The translations under genes were made by a program, and so were the position numbers. 64,000 bases of DNA. Source: Clusia tigrina (Eukaryota; Arthropoda; Insecta; Diptera; Clusiidae). The notes under the pieces were generated by a model, which searched no databases, was not told the DNA's origin, and saw only the letters and a program-made list of their open reading frames with translations. The stretch covers positions 62,001 to 126,000 of the forward strand of contig CAKKTE020000496.1 of NCBI GenBank assembly GCA_920105625.2, written 5' to 3'. Positions 24,761 to 37,060 of the stretch are shown in pieces. Position 1 is the stretch's first letter, and each line of letters begins with the position of its first letter.

Positions 24761-27700
24761 TGTAAAAAGTTACAAGCATTTGTATGTTGCAAACTTTGAT
24801 AGGTGTAGGACGTACCGTATAGAAGTTAGGGCCATTTGAAGTTTTATCAGTGTTTGATTTGGGACTGAAGAGTAGCATAGCTTTGAGCGATAGTTTAAAT
24901 TGACAAGAGGCTCGAGTACTTTATTGTTACAAAATTTCAAGGTTTTATGACGCTCCAGTAAAAAGTTACAAGCATTTGTATGTTGCAAACTTTGATAGGT
25001 GTAGGACGTACCGTATAGAAGTTAGGGCCATTTGAAGTTTTATCAGTGTTTGATTTGGGACTCAAGGGTAGCATATCTTTGAGCGATAGCTTAAATTGAC
25101 AAGAGGCTCGAGTACTTTATTGTTACAAAATTTCAAGGTTTTATGACGCTCCAGTAAAAAGTTACAAGCATTTGTATGTTGCATACTTTGATAGATGTAG
25201 GGCGTACCGTATAGAAATTAGGGCCATTTGAAGTTTTATCAGTGATTGATTTAGGACTCAAGGGTAGCATAGCTTTGAGCGATAGCTTAAATTGACAAGA
25301 GGCTCGAGTACTTTATTGTTGCAAAATTTCAAGGTTTTATGACGCTCCAGTAAAAAGTTACAAGCATTTGTATGTTGCAAAGTTTGATAGGTGTAGGACG
25401 TACCGTATAGAAGTTAGGTCCAATTGAACTTTTATCAGTGTTTGATTTGGGACTCAAGGGTAGCATAGATTTGAGCGATAGCTTAAATTGACAAGAGGCT
25501 CGATTACTTTATTGTTACAAAATTTCAAGGTTTTATGACGCTCCAGTAAAAAGTTACAAGCACTTGTATGTTGCAAACTTTGATAGGTGTAGGACGTACC
25601 GTATAGAAGTTAGGGCCATTTGAAGTTTTAACAGTGTTTGATTTGGGACTCAAGGGTAGCATATCTTTGAGCGATAGCTTAAATTGACAAGAGGCTCGAG
25701 TACTTTATTGTTACAAAATTTCAAGGTTTTATGACGCTCCAGTAAAAAGTTACAAGCATTTGTATGTTGCAAACTTTCATAGGTGTAGGACGTACCGTAT
25801 AGAAGTTAGGGCCATTTGAAGTTTTATCAGTTTTTGATTTGGGACTCAAGGGTAGCATAGCTTTGAGCGATAGCTTAAATTGACAAGAGGCTCGAGTACT
25901 TTATTGTTACAAAATTTCAAGGTTTTATGACGCTCCAGTAAAAAGTTACAAGCATTTGTATGTTGCAAACTTTGATAGGTGTAGGACGTACCGTATAGAA
26001 GTTAGGGCCATTTGAAGTTTTATCAGTGTTTGATTTTGGACTCAAGGGAGCATAGCTTTGAGCGATAGCTTAAATTGACAAGAGGCTCAAGTACTTTATT
26101 GTTACAAAATTTCAAGGTTTTATGACGCTCCAGTAAAAAGTTACAAGCATTTGTATGTTGCAAACTTTGATAGGTGTAGGACGTACCGTATAGAAGTTAG
26201 GGCCATTTGAAGTTTTATCAGTGTTTGATTTGGGACTCAAGGGTAGCATAGCTTTGAGCGATAGCTTAAATTGACAAGAGGCTCGAGTACTTTATTGTTA
26301 CAAAATTTCAAGGTTTTATGACGCTCCAATAAAAAGTTACAAGCATTTGCATGTTGAAAACTTTGATAGGTGTAGGACGTACCATATAGAAGTTAGGGCC
26401 ATTTGAAGTTTTATCAGTGTTTGATTTAGGACTCAAGGGTAGCATAGCTTTGAGCCATAACTTAAATTGACAAGAGGCTCGAGTACTTTATTGTTACAAA
26501 ATTTCAAGGTTTTATGACGCTCCAGTAAAAAGTTACAAGCATTTGTATATTGCAAACTTTGATAGGCGTAGGACGTACCGTATAGAAGTTAGGGCCATGT
26601 GAAATCTTATCAGTGTTTGATTTGGGAATCAAAGGTAGCATAGCTTTGAGCGATAGCTTAAATTGACAAGAGGCTCGAGTACTTTATTGTTACAAAATTT
26701 AAAGGTTTTATGACGCTCCAGTACAAAGTTACAAGCACTTCTATATTGCAAACTTTGATAGGTGTAGGACGTACCGTATTGGGCCATTTGAAGTTTTATC
26801 AGTGTTTTATTTGGGACTCAAGGGTAGCATAGCTTTGAACGATAGCTTAAATTGACAAGAGGCTCGAATATTTTATTGTTACAAAATTTCAAGGTTTTAT
26901 GACGCACCAGTAGAAAGTTACAAGCATTTGTATATTGCCAACTTTGATAGGTGTAGGACGTACCCTATAGAAGTTAGGGCCATTTGAAGTTTTATCAGTG
27001 TTTGATTTGGGACTCATGGGTAGCATAGCTTTGAACGATAGCTTAAATTGACAAGAGGCTCGAGTACTTTATTGTTACAAAATTTCAAGGTTTTATGACG
27101 CTCCTGTAAAAAGTTACAAGCATTTGTATGTTGCAAACTTTGATAGGTGTAGGACGTACCGTATAGAAGTTAGGGCCATTTGAAGTTTTATCAGTGTTTG
27201 ATTTGGGACTGAAGAGTAGCATAGCTTTGAGCGATAGCTTAAATTGACAAGAGGCTCGAGTACTTTATTGTTACAAAATTTCAAGGTTTTATGACGCTCC
27301 AGTAAAAAGTTACAAGCATTTGTATGTTGCAAACTTTGATAGGTGTAGGACGTACCGTATAGAAGTTAGGGCCATTTGAAGTTTTATCAGTGTTTGATTT
27401 GGGACTCAAGGGTAGCATATCTTTGAGCGATAGCTTAAATTGACAAGAGGCTCGAGTACTTTATTGTTACAAAATTTCAAGGTTTTATGACGCTCCAGTA
27501 AAAAGTTACAAGCATTTGTATGTTGCAAACTTTGATAGGTGTAGGACGTACCGTATAGAAGTTAGGGCCATTTGAAGTTTTATCAGTGTTTGATTTGGGA
27601 CTCAAGGGTAGCATAGCTTTGAGCGATAGCTTAAATTGACAAGAGGCTCGAGTACTTTATTGTTACAAAATTTCAAGGTTTTATGACCCACCAGTAGAAA

Positions 27701-27888
27701 GTTACAAGCATTTGTATATTGCAAACTTTGATAGGTGTAGGACGTACCGTATAGAAGTTAGGGCCATTTGAAATCTTATCAGTGTTTGATTTGGGAATCA
27801 AAGGTAGCATAGCTTTGAGCGATAGCTTAAATTGACAAGAGGCTCGAGTACTTTATTGTTACAAAATTTCAAGGTTTTATGACCCTCC
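24761..27888. repeat. Array block C3: sixteen mixed monomers
   Basis: It starts with the tgtaaaaag/gactgaagag type. It includes a caaagtttg monomer with gaacttttatc and tagatttg (25349), a tttcatagg monomer (25741), the 1-bp-short gattttgg monomer (25937), a consensus monomer (26132), an aataaaaag...tgcatgttgaaaac monomer with gagccataac (26328), a gataggcg monomer with ccatgtg (26524), and a 189-bp variant (26720). The series accctatag, then tgtaaaaag, then gcatatc recurs: 24565, 24761 and 24957 match 26909, 27105 and 27301 (shift 2344 bp). Confidence 0.82.
26720..26908. repeat. 189-bp hybrid monomer (agtacaaag left, 7-bp deletion right)
   Basis: The left part has agtacaaag and cacttctatattgc, like the monomer at 28085. 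The right part has the 7-bp deletion (here cgtattgggcc) and cgaatatttt, like 24376. It looks like a fusion of the two types near positions 26-60. Confidence 0.75.
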
Positions 27889-28867
27889 AATAAAAAGTTA
27901 CAAGCATTTGTATGTTGCAAACTTTGATAGGTGTAGGACGTACCGTATAGAAGTTAGGGCCATTTGAAGTTTTATCAGTGTTTGATTTGGCACTGAAGGG
28001 TAGCATAGCTTTGAGCGATAGCTTAAATTGACAAGAGGCTCGAGTACTTTCTTGTTACAAAATTTAAAGGTTTTATGACGCTCCAGTACAAAGTTACAAG
28101 CACTTCTATGTTGCAAACTTTGATAGGTGTAGGACGTACCGTATAGAAGTTTGGGCCATTTGAAGTTTTATCAGTGTTTGATTTGAGACTCAAGGGTAGC
28201 ATAGCTTTGAGCGATAGCTTAAATTGACAAGAGGCTCGAGTACTTTATTGTTACAAAATTTCAAGGTTTTATGACCCACCAGTAGAAAGTTACAAGCATT
28301 TGTATATTGCAAACTTTGATAGGTGTAGGACGTACCGTATAGAAGTTAGGGCCATTTGAAGTTTTATCAGTGTTTGATTTGGCACTCAAGGGTAGCATAG
28401 CTTTGAGCGATAGCTTAAATTGACAAGATGCTCGAGTACTTTATTGTTACAAAATTTCAAGGTTTTATGACGCTCCTGTAAAAAGTTCAAGCATTTGTAT
28501 GTTGCAAACTTTGATAGGTGTAGGACGTACCGTACAGAAGTTAGGGCCATTTGAAGTTTTATCAGTGTTTGATTTGGGGCTCAAGGGTAGAATACCTTTG
28601 AGCGATAACTTAAATTGACAAGAGGCTCGAGTACTTTATTGTTACAAAATTTCAAGGTTTTATGACGCTCCAGTAAAAAGTTACAAACATTTGTATATTG
28701 CAAACTTTCATAGATGTAGGGCGTACCGTAAAGAAATTAGGGCCATTTGAAGTTTTATCAGTGATTGATTTAGGACTCAAGGGTAGCATAGCTTTGAGCG
28801 ATAGCTTAAATTGACAAGAGGCTCGAGTACTTTATTGTTACAAAATTTCAAGCTTTTATGACGCTCC

Positions 28868-29096
28868 AGTAAAAAGTTACAAGCACTTGTATGTTGCAAA
28901 CTTTGATAGGTGTAGGACGTACCGTATAGAAGTTAGTGCCATTTGATAGGTGTAGGACGTACCGTATAGGGCCATTTGAAGTTTTAACAGTGTTTGATTT
29001 GGGACTCAAGGGTAGCATATCTTTGAGCGATAGCTTAAATTGACAAGAGGCTCGAGTACTTTATTGTTACAAAATTTCAAGGTTTTATGACGCTCC
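28868..29096. repeat. 229-bp monomer f of HOR version 1
   Basis: Internal 40-bp duplication with the 7-bp deletion in the second copy. Unlike 20204 and 24147 it has ttttaacagtg and gcatatc in its right half, as do all f monomers of versions 1-6. Confidence 0.92.
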
Positions 29097-29487
29097 AGTA
29101 AAAAGTTACAAGCATTTGTATGTTGCAAACTTTCATAGGTGTAGGACGTACCGTATAGAAGTTAGGGCCATTTGAAGTTTTATCAGTTTTTGATTTGGGA
29201 CTCAAGGGTAGCATAGCTTTGAGCGATAGCTTAAATTGACAAGAGGCTCGAGTACTTTATTGTTACAAAATTTCAAGGTTTTATGACGCTCCAGTAAAAA
29301 GTTACAAGCATTTGTATGTTGCAAACTTTGATAGGTGTAGGACGTACCGTATAGAAGTTAGGGCCATTTGAAGTTTTATCAGTGTTTGATTTTGGACTCA
29401 AGGGAGCATAGCTTTGAGCGATAGCTTAAATTGACAAGAGGCTCAAGTACTTTATTGTTACAAAATTTCAAGGTTTTATGACGCTCC

Positions 29488-29683
29488 AGTAAAAAGTTAC
29501 AAGCATTTGTATGTTGCAAACTTTGATAGGTGTAGGACGTACCGTATAGAAGTTAGGGCCATTTGAAGTTTTATCAGTGTTTGATTTGGGACTCAAGGGT
29601 AGCATAGCTTTGAGCGATAGCTTAAATTGACAAGAGGCTCGAGTACTTTATTGTTACAAAATTTCAAGGTTTTATGACGCTCC
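29488..29683. repeat. reference (consensus) monomer, 196 bp
   Basis: This monomer matches my hand-built consensus at every position; the monomers at 26132-26327 and 35265-35460 appear identical to it. It has five CpG sites (monomer positions 51, 56, 128, 153, 191), an XhoI-type palindrome ctcgag at 151-156, two gtac sites (52 and 156), and TTTGA at 35, 75, 93 and 122. Short internal direct repeats explain most length variants: TAG at 60 and 67 (7 bp apart), ATAGCTT at 117 and 130 (13 bp apart), and TTTGA at 35 and 75 (40 bp apart). Confidence 0.95.
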
Positions 29684-31054
29684 AATAAAAAGTTACAAGC
29701 ATTTGCATGTTGAAAACTTTGATAGGTGTAGGACGTACCATATAGAAGTTAGGGCCATTTGAAGTTTTATCAGTGTTTGATTTAGGACTCAAGGGTAGCA
29801 TAGCTTTGAGCCATAACTTAAATTGACAAGAGGCTCGAGTACTTTATTGTTACAAAATTTCAAGGTTTTATGACGCTCCAGTAAAAAGTTACAAGCATTT
29901 GTATATTGCAAACTTTGATAGGCGTAGGACGTACCGTATAGAAGTTAGGGCCATGTGAAATCTTATCAGTGTTTGATTTGGGAATCAAAGGTAGCATAGC
30001 TTTGAGCGATAGCTTAAATTGACAAGAGGCTCGAGTACTTAATTGTTACAAAATTTCAAGGTTTTATGACCCTCCAATAAAAAGTTACAAGCATTTGTAT
30101 GTTGCAAACTTTGATAGGTGTAGGACGTACCGTATAGAAGTTAGGGCCATTTGAAGTTTTATCAGTGTTTGATTTGGCACTGAAGGGTAGCATAGCTTTG
30201 AGCGATAGCTTAAATTGACAAGAGGCTCGAGTACTTTCTTGTTACAAAATTTAAAGGTTTTATGACGCTCCAGTACAAAGTTACAAGCACTTCTATGTTG
30301 CAAACTTTGATAGGTGTAGGACGTACCGTATAGAAGTTTGGGCCATTTGAAGTTTTATCAGTGTTTGATTTGAGACTCAAGGGTAGCATAGCTTTGAGCG
30401 ATAGCTTAAATTGACAAGAGGCTCGAGTACTTTATTGTTACAAAATTTCAAGGTTTTATGACCCACCAGTAGAAAGTTACAAGCATTTGTATATTGCAAA
30501 CTTTGATAGGTGTAGGACGTACCGTATAGAAGTTAGGGCCATTTGAAGTTTTATCAGTGTTTGATTTGGCACTCAAGGGTAGCATAGCTTTGAGCGATAG
30601 CTTAAATTGACAAGATGCTCGAGTACTTTATTGTTACAAAATTTCAAGGTTTTATGACGCTCCTGTAAAAAGTTCAAGCATTTGTATGTTGCAAACTTTG
30701 ATAGGTGTAGGACGTACCGTATAGAAGTTAGGGCCATTTGAAGTTTTATCAGTGTTTGATTTGGGGCTCAAGGGTAGAATACCTTTGAGCGATAACTTAA
30801 ATTGACAAGAGGCTCGAGTACTTTATTGTTACAAAATTTCAAGGTTTTATGACGCTCCAGTAAAAAGTTACAAACATTTGTATATTGCAAACTTTGATAG
30901 ATGTAGGGCGTACCGTAAAGAAATTAGGGCCATTTGAAGTTTTATCAGTGATTGATTTAGGACTCAAGGGTAGCATAGCTTTGAGCGATAGCTTAAATTG
31001 ACAAGAGGCTCGAGTACTTTATTGTTACAAAATTTCAAGCTTTTATGACGCTCC

Positions 31055-31283
31055 AGTAAAAAGTTACAAGCACTTGTATGTTGCAAACTTTGATAGGTGT
31101 AGGACGTACCGTATAGAAGTTAGTGCCATTTGATAGGTGTAGGACGTACCGTATAGGGCCATTTGAAGTTTTAACAGTGTTTGATTTGGGACTCAAGGGT
31201 AGCATATCTTTGAGCGATAGCTTAAATTGACAAGAGGCTCGAGTACTTTATTGTTACAAAATTTCAAGGTTTTATGACGCTCC
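31055..31283. repeat. 229-bp monomer f of HOR version 2
   Basis: Same markers as 28868-29096 (ttttaacagtg, gcatatc). Followed by the fused g/h monomer. Confidence 0.92.
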
Positions 31284-31478
31284 AGTAAAAAGTTACAAGC
31301 ATTTGTATGTTGCAAACTTTCATAGGTGTAGGACGTACCGTATAGAAGTTAGGGCCATTTGAAGTTTTATCAGTGTTTGATTTTGGACTCAAGGGAGCAT
31401 AGCTTTGAGCGATAGATTAAATTGACAAGAGGCTCAAGTACTTTATTGTTACAAAATTTCAAGGTTTTATGACGCTCC
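31284..31478. repeat. Fusion monomer g/h (version 2)
   Basis: The left part has tttcatagg like g (29097) and the right part has gtgtttgattttggac and ggagc like h (29293). One monomer has been lost. Also carries gatagattaaatt, shared only with 37061. Confidence 0.88.
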
Positions 31479-31674
31479 AGTAAAAAGTTACAAGCATTTG
31501 TATGTTGCAAACTTTGATAGGTGTAGGACGTACCGTATAGAAGTTAGGGCCATTTGAAGTTTTATCAGTGTTTGATTTGGGACTCAAGGGTAGCATAGCT
31601 TTGAGCGATAGCTTAAATTGACAAGAGGCTCGAGTACTTTATTGTTACAAAATTTCAAGGTTTTATGACGCTCC

Positions 31675-31870
31675 AATAAAAAGTTACAAGCATTTGCATG
31701 TTGAAAACTTTGATAGGTGTAGGACGTACCGTATAGAAGTTAGGGCCATTTGAAGTTTTATCAGTGTTTGATTTGGGACTCAAGGGTAGCATATCTTTGA
31801 GCGATAGCTTAAATTGACAAGAGGCTCGAGTACTTTATTGTTACAAAATTTCAAGGTTTTATGACGCTCC
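31675..31870. repeat. Fusion monomer j / gcatatc type
   Basis: Starts as j (aataaaaag, gcatgttgaaaac) but continues with accgtatag, gggactc and gcatatc like the monomer at 27301. The following two monomers resemble 27497 and 27693. The breakpoint lies between monomer positions about 36 and 57. Confidence 0.8.
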
Positions 31871-32654
31871 AGTAAAAAGTTACAAGCATTTGTATGTTGC
31901 AAACTTTGATAGGTGTAGGACGTACCGTATAGAAGTTAGGGCCATTTGAAGTTTTATCAGTGTTTGATTTGGGACTCAAGGGTAGCATAGCTTTGAGCGA
32001 TAGCTTAAATTGACAAGAGGCTCGAGTACTTTATTGTTACAAAATTTCAAGGTTTTATGACCCACCAGTAGAAAGTTACAAGCATTTGTATATTGCAAAC
32101 TTTGATAGGTGTAGGACGTACCGTATAGAAGTTAGGGCCATTTGAAATCTTATCAGTGTTTGATTTGGGAATCAAAGGTAGCATAGCTTTGAGCGATAGC
32201 TTAAATTGACAAGAGGCTCGAGTACTTTATTGTTACAAAATTTCAAGGTTTTATGACCCTCCAATAAAAAGTTACAAGCATTTGTATGTTGCAAACTTTG
32301 ATAGGTGTAGGACGTACCGTATAGAAGTTAGGGCCATTTGAAGTTTTATCAGTGTTTGATTTGGCACTGAAGGGTAGCATAGCTTTGAGCGATAGCTTAA
32401 ATTGACAAGAGGCTCGAGTACTTTCTTGTTACAAAATTTAAAGGTTTTATGACGCTCCAGTACAAAGTTACAAGCACTTCTATGTTGCAAACTTTGATAG
32501 GTGTAGGACGTACCGTATAGAAGTTTGGGCCATTTGAAGTTTTATCAGTGTTTGATTTGAGACTCAAGGGTAGCATAGCTTTGAGCGATAGCTTAAATTG
32601 ACAAGAGGCTCGAGTACTTTATTGTTACAAAATTTCAAGGTTTTATGACCCACC

Positions 32655-34057
32655 AGTAGAAAGTTACAAGCATTTGTATATTGCAAACTTTGATAGGTGT
32701 AGGACGTACCGTATAGAAGTTAGGGCCATTTGAAGTTTTATCAGTGTTTGATTTGGCACTCAAGGGTAGCATAGCTTTGAGCGATAGCTTAAATTGACAA
32801 GATGCTCGAGTACTTTATTGTTACAAAATTTCAAGGTTTTATGACGCTCCTGTAAAAAGTTCAAGCATTTGTATGTTGCAAACTTTGATAGGTGTAGGAC
32901 GTACCGTACAGAAGTTAGGGCCATTTGAAGTTTTATCAGTGTTTGATTTGGGGCTCAAGGGTAGAATACCTTTGAGCGATAACTTAAATTGACAAGAGGC
33001 TCGAGTACTTTATTGTTACAAAATTTCAAGGTTTTATGACGCTCCAGTAAAAAGTTACAAACATTTGTATATTGCAAACTTTCATAGATGTAGGGCGTAC
33101 CGTAAAGAAATTAGGGCCATTTGAAGTTTTATCAGTGATTGATTTAGGACTCAAGGGTAGCATAGCTTTGAGCGATAGCTTAAATTGACAAGAGGCTCGA
33201 GTACTTTATTGTTACAAAATTTCAAGCTTTTATGACGCTCCAGTAAAAAGTTACAAGCACTTGTATGTTGCAAACTTTGATAGGTGTAGGACGTACCGTA
33301 TAGAAGTTAGTGCCATTTGATAGGTGTAGGACGTACCGTATAGGGCCATTTGAAGTTTTAACAGTGTTTGATTTGGGACTCAAGGGTAGCATATCTTTGA
33401 GCGATAGCTTAAATTGACAAGAGGCTCGAGTACTTTATTGTTACAAAATTTCAAGGTTTTATGACGCTCCAGTAAAAAGTTACAAGCATTTGTATGTTGC
33501 AAACTTTCATAGGTGTAGGACGTACCGTATAGAAGTTAGGGCCATTTGAAGTTTTATCAGTTTTTGATTTGGGACTCAAGGGTAGCATAGCTTTGAGCGA
33601 TAGCTTAAATTGACAAGAGGCTCGAGTACTTTATTGTTACAAAATTTCAAGGTTTTATGACGCTCCAGTAAAAAGTTACAAGCATTTGTATGTTGCAAAC
33701 TTTGATAGGTGTAGGACGTACCGTATAGAAGTTAGGGCCATTTGAAGTTTTATCAGTGTTTGATTTTGGACTCAAGGGAGCATAGCTTTGAGCGATAGCT
33801 TAAATTGACAAGAGGCTCAAGTACTTTATTGTTACAAAATTTCAAGGTTTTATGACGCTCCAGTAAAAAGTTACAAGCATTTGTATGTTGCAAACTTTGA
33901 TAGGTGTAGGACGTACCGTATAGAAGTTAGGGCCATTTGAAGTTTTATCAGTGTTTGATTTGGGACTCAAGGGTAGCATAGCTTTGAGCGATAGCTTAAA
34001 TTGACAAGAGGCTCGAGTACTTTATTGTTACAAAATTTCAAGGTTTTATGACCCACC
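32655..34057. repeat. 1403-bp tandem duplication, left copy (seven monomers c-i)
   Basis: Contains monomers c-i: agtagaaag/gatgctcg, gttcaagc/cgtacagaag, tttcatagatg, the 229-bp monomer at 33242, tttcatagg/cagtttttg, gattttgg, consensus. Comparing it with 34058-35460 by eye I found no internal mismatch until the last bases of monomer i (gacccacc against gacgctcc), which mark the junction. Confidence 0.9.
33242..33470. repeat. 229-bp monomer f of HOR version 3, first
   Basis: Same markers as the other f monomers; lies in the left copy of the 1403-bp duplication. Confidence 0.92.
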
Positions 34058-35460
34058 AGTAGAAAGTTACAAGCATTTGTATATTGCAAACTTTGATAGG
34101 TGTAGGACGTACCGTATAGAAGTTAGGGCCATTTGAAGTTTTATCAGTGTTTGATTTGGCACTCAAGGGTAGCATAGCTTTGAGCGATAGCTTAAATTGA
34201 CAAGATGCTCGAGTACTTTATTGTTACAAAATTTCAAGGTTTTATGACGCTCCTGTAAAAAGTTCAAGCATTTGTATGTTGCAAACTTTGATAGGTGTAG
34301 GACGTACCGTACAGAAGTTAGGGCCATTTGAAGTTTTATCAGTGTTTGATTTGGGGCTCAAGGGTAGAATACCTTTGAGCGATAACTTAAATTGACAAGA
34401 GGCTCGAGTACTTTATTGTTACAAAATTTCAAGGTTTTATGACGCTCCAGTAAAAAGTTACAAACATTTGTATATTGCAAACTTTCATAGATGTAGGGCG
34501 TACCGTAAAGAAATTAGGGCCATTTGAAGTTTTATCAGTGATTGATTTAGGACTCAAGGGTAGCATAGCTTTGAGCGATAGCTTAAATTGACAAGAGGCT
34601 CGAGTACTTTATTGTTACAAAATTTCAAGCTTTTATGACGCTCCAGTAAAAAGTTACAAGCACTTGTATGTTGCAAACTTTGATAGGTGTAGGACGTACC
34701 GTATAGAAGTTAGTGCCATTTGATAGGTGTAGGACGTACCGTATAGGGCCATTTGAAGTTTTAACAGTGTTTGATTTGGGACTCAAGGGTAGCATATCTT
34801 TGAGCGATAGCTTAAATTGACAAGAGGCTCGAGTACTTTATTGTTACAAAATTTCAAGGTTTTATGACGCTCCAGTAAAAAGTTACAAGCATTTGTATGT
34901 TGCAAACTTTCATAGGTGTAGGACGTACCGTATAGAAGTTAGGGCCATTTGAAGTTTTATCAGTTTTTGATTTGGGACTCAAGGGTAGCATAGCTTTGAG
35001 CGATAGCTTAAATTGACAAGAGGCTCGAGTACTTTATTGTTACAAAATTTCAAGGTTTTATGACGCTCCAGTAAAAAGTTACAAGCATTTGTATGTTGCA
35101 AACTTTGATAGGTGTAGGACGTACCGTATAGAAGTTAGGGCCATTTGAAGTTTTATCAGTGTTTGATTTTGGACTCAAGGGAGCATAGCTTTGAGCGATA
35201 GCTTAAATTGACAAGAGGCTCAAGTACTTTATTGTTACAAAATTTCAAGGTTTTATGACGCTCCAGTAAAAAGTTACAAGCATTTGTATGTTGCAAACTT
35301 TGATAGGTGTAGGACGTACCGTATAGAAGTTAGGGCCATTTGAAGTTTTATCAGTGTTTGATTTGGGACTCAAGGGTAGCATAGCTTTGAGCGATAGCTT
35401 AAATTGACAAGAGGCTCGAGTACTTTATTGTTACAAAATTTCAAGGTTTTATGACGCTCC
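34058..35460. repeat. 1403-bp tandem duplication, right copy (seven monomers c-i)
   Basis: Direct continuation and apparent exact copy of 32655-34057, including the 229-bp monomer at 34645. It then runs into j (aataaaaag, gcatgttgaaaac) at 35461 as in version 1. Confidence 0.9.
34645..34873. repeat. 229-bp monomer f of HOR version 3, second
   Basis: Lies in the right copy of the 1403-bp duplication; no difference seen from 33242-33470. Confidence 0.92.
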
Positions 35461-36831
35461 AATAAAAAGTTACAAGCATTTGCATGTTGAAAACTTTGAT
35501 AGGTGTAGGACGTACCATATAGAAGTTAGGGCCATTTGAAGTTTTATCAGTGTTTGATTTAGGACTCAAGGGTAGCATAGCTTTGAGCCATAACTTAAAT
35601 TGACAAGAGGCTCGAGTACTTTATTGTTACAAAATTTCAAGGTTTTATGACGCTCCAGTAAAAAGTTACAAGCATTTGTATATTGCAAACTTTGATAGGC
35701 GTAGGACGTACCGTATAGAAGTTAGGGCCATGTGAAATCTTATCAGTGTTTGATTTGGGAATCAAAGGTAGCATAGCTTTGAGCGATAGCTTAAATTGAC
35801 AAGAGGCTCGAGTACTTAATTGTTACAAAATTTCAAGGTTTTATGACCCTCCAATAAAAAGTTACAAGCATTTGTATGTTGCAAACTTTGATAGGTGTAG
35901 GACGTACCGTATAGAAGTTAGGGCCATTTGAAGTTTTATCAGTGTTTGATTTGGCACTGAAGGGTAGCATAGCTTTGAGCGATAGCTTAAATTGACAAGA
36001 GGCTCGAGTACTTTCTTGTTACAAAATTTAAAGGTTTTATGACGCTCCAGTACAAAGTTACAAGCACTTCTATGTTGCAAACTTTGATAGGTGTAGGACG
36101 TACCGTATAGAAGTTTGGGCCATTTGAAGTTTTATCAGTGTTTGATTTGAGACTCAAGGGTAGCATAGCTTTGAGCGATAGCTTAAATTGACAAGAGGCT
36201 CGAGTACTTTATTGTTACAAAATTTCAAGGTTTTATGACCCACCAGTAGAAAGTTACAAGCATTTGTATATTGCAAACTTTGATAGGTGTAGGACGTACC
36301 GTATAGAAGTTAGGGCCATTTGAAGTTTTATCAGTGTTTGATTTGGCACTCAAGGGTAGCATAGCTTTGAGCGATAGCTTAAATTGACAAGATGCTCGAG
36401 TACTTTATTGTTACAAAATTTCAAGGTTTTATGACGCTCCTGTAAAAAGTTCAAGCATTTGTATGTTGCAAACTTTGATAGGTGTAGGACGTACCGTATA
36501 GAAGTTAGGGCCATTTGAAGTTTTATCAGTGTTTGATTTGGGGCTCAAGGGTAGAATACCTTTGAGCGATAACTTAAATTGACAAGAGGCTCGAGTACTT
36601 TATTGTTACAAAATTTCAAGGTTTTATGACGCTCCAGTAAAAAGTTACAAACATTTGTATATTGCAAACTTTGATAGATGTAGGGCGTACCGTAAAGAAA
36701 TTAGGGCCATTTGAAGTTTTATCAGTGATTGATTTAGGACTCAAGGGTAGCATAGCTTTGAGCGATAGCTTAAATTGACAAGAGGCTCGAGTACTTTATT
36801 GTTACAAAATTTCAAGCTTTTATGACGCTCC

Positions 36832-37060
36832 AGTAAAAAGTTACAAGCACTTGTATGTTGCAAACTTTGATAGGTGTAGGACGTACCGTATAGAAGTTAG
36901 TGCCATTTGATAGGTGTAGGACGTACCGTATAGGGCCATTTGAAGTTTTAACAGTGTTTGATTTGGGACTCAAGGGTAGCATATCTTTGAGCGATAGCTT
37001 AAATTGACAAGAGGCTCGAGTACTTTATTGTTACAAAATTTCAAGGTTTTATGACGCTCC
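36832..37060. repeat. 229-bp monomer f of HOR version 4
   Basis: Same markers as the other f monomers; followed by the fused g/h monomer, as in version 2. Confidence 0.92.

Larger units (their letters stand above)
27889..30075. repeat. 11-monomer HOR of 2187 bp, version 1
   Basis: Monomers a-k start at 27889, 28085, 28281, 28477, 28672, 28868, 29097, 29293, 29488, 29684 and 29880. Length is 11 x 196, plus 33 (229-bp monomer f), minus 1 in d (gttcaagc) and minus 1 in h (gggagc). Markers: aataaaaag and gtactttctt (a), agtacaaag and ttgagactc (b), agtagaaag and gatgctcg (c), cgtacagaag (d), tttcatagatg and cgtaaagaaatt (e), tttcatagg and cagtttttg (g), gattttgg (h), gcatgttgaaaac (j), gataggcg and ccatgtg (k). 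Versions 1 and 3 share cgtacagaag and tttcatagatg. Confidence 0.93.
30076..32262. repeat. 11-monomer HOR of 2187 bp, version 2 (rearranged)
   Basis: Starts a-f as in version 1 but with cgtatagaag in d and tttgatagatg in e. Monomers g and h are fused into one (31284), monomer j (31675) switches to a gcatatc type, and two monomers resembling 27497 and 27693 precede the next start. One monomer lost and one gained leaves the total again at 2187 bp, so the equal length hides different content. Confidence 0.9.
32263..35852. repeat. HOR version 3, 18 monomers, 3590 bp, with internal duplication
   Basis: Monomers a-i (32263-34057) are followed by a second c-i set (34058-35460) and then j, k. Length is 2187 plus 1403. 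The markers cgtacagaag and tttcatagatg tie it to version 1. Both c-i sets carry these markers, so the inner duplication followed the split from versions 2, 4, 5 and 6. Confidence 0.92.

Noticed and set aside
32655..35460. Treating the identical duplications as proven biology
   Set aside because: Exact repeats are also where assemblers fail. Without reads I cannot exclude a collapsed or expanded copy number, so the structure is reported but not the true copy number in the genome.
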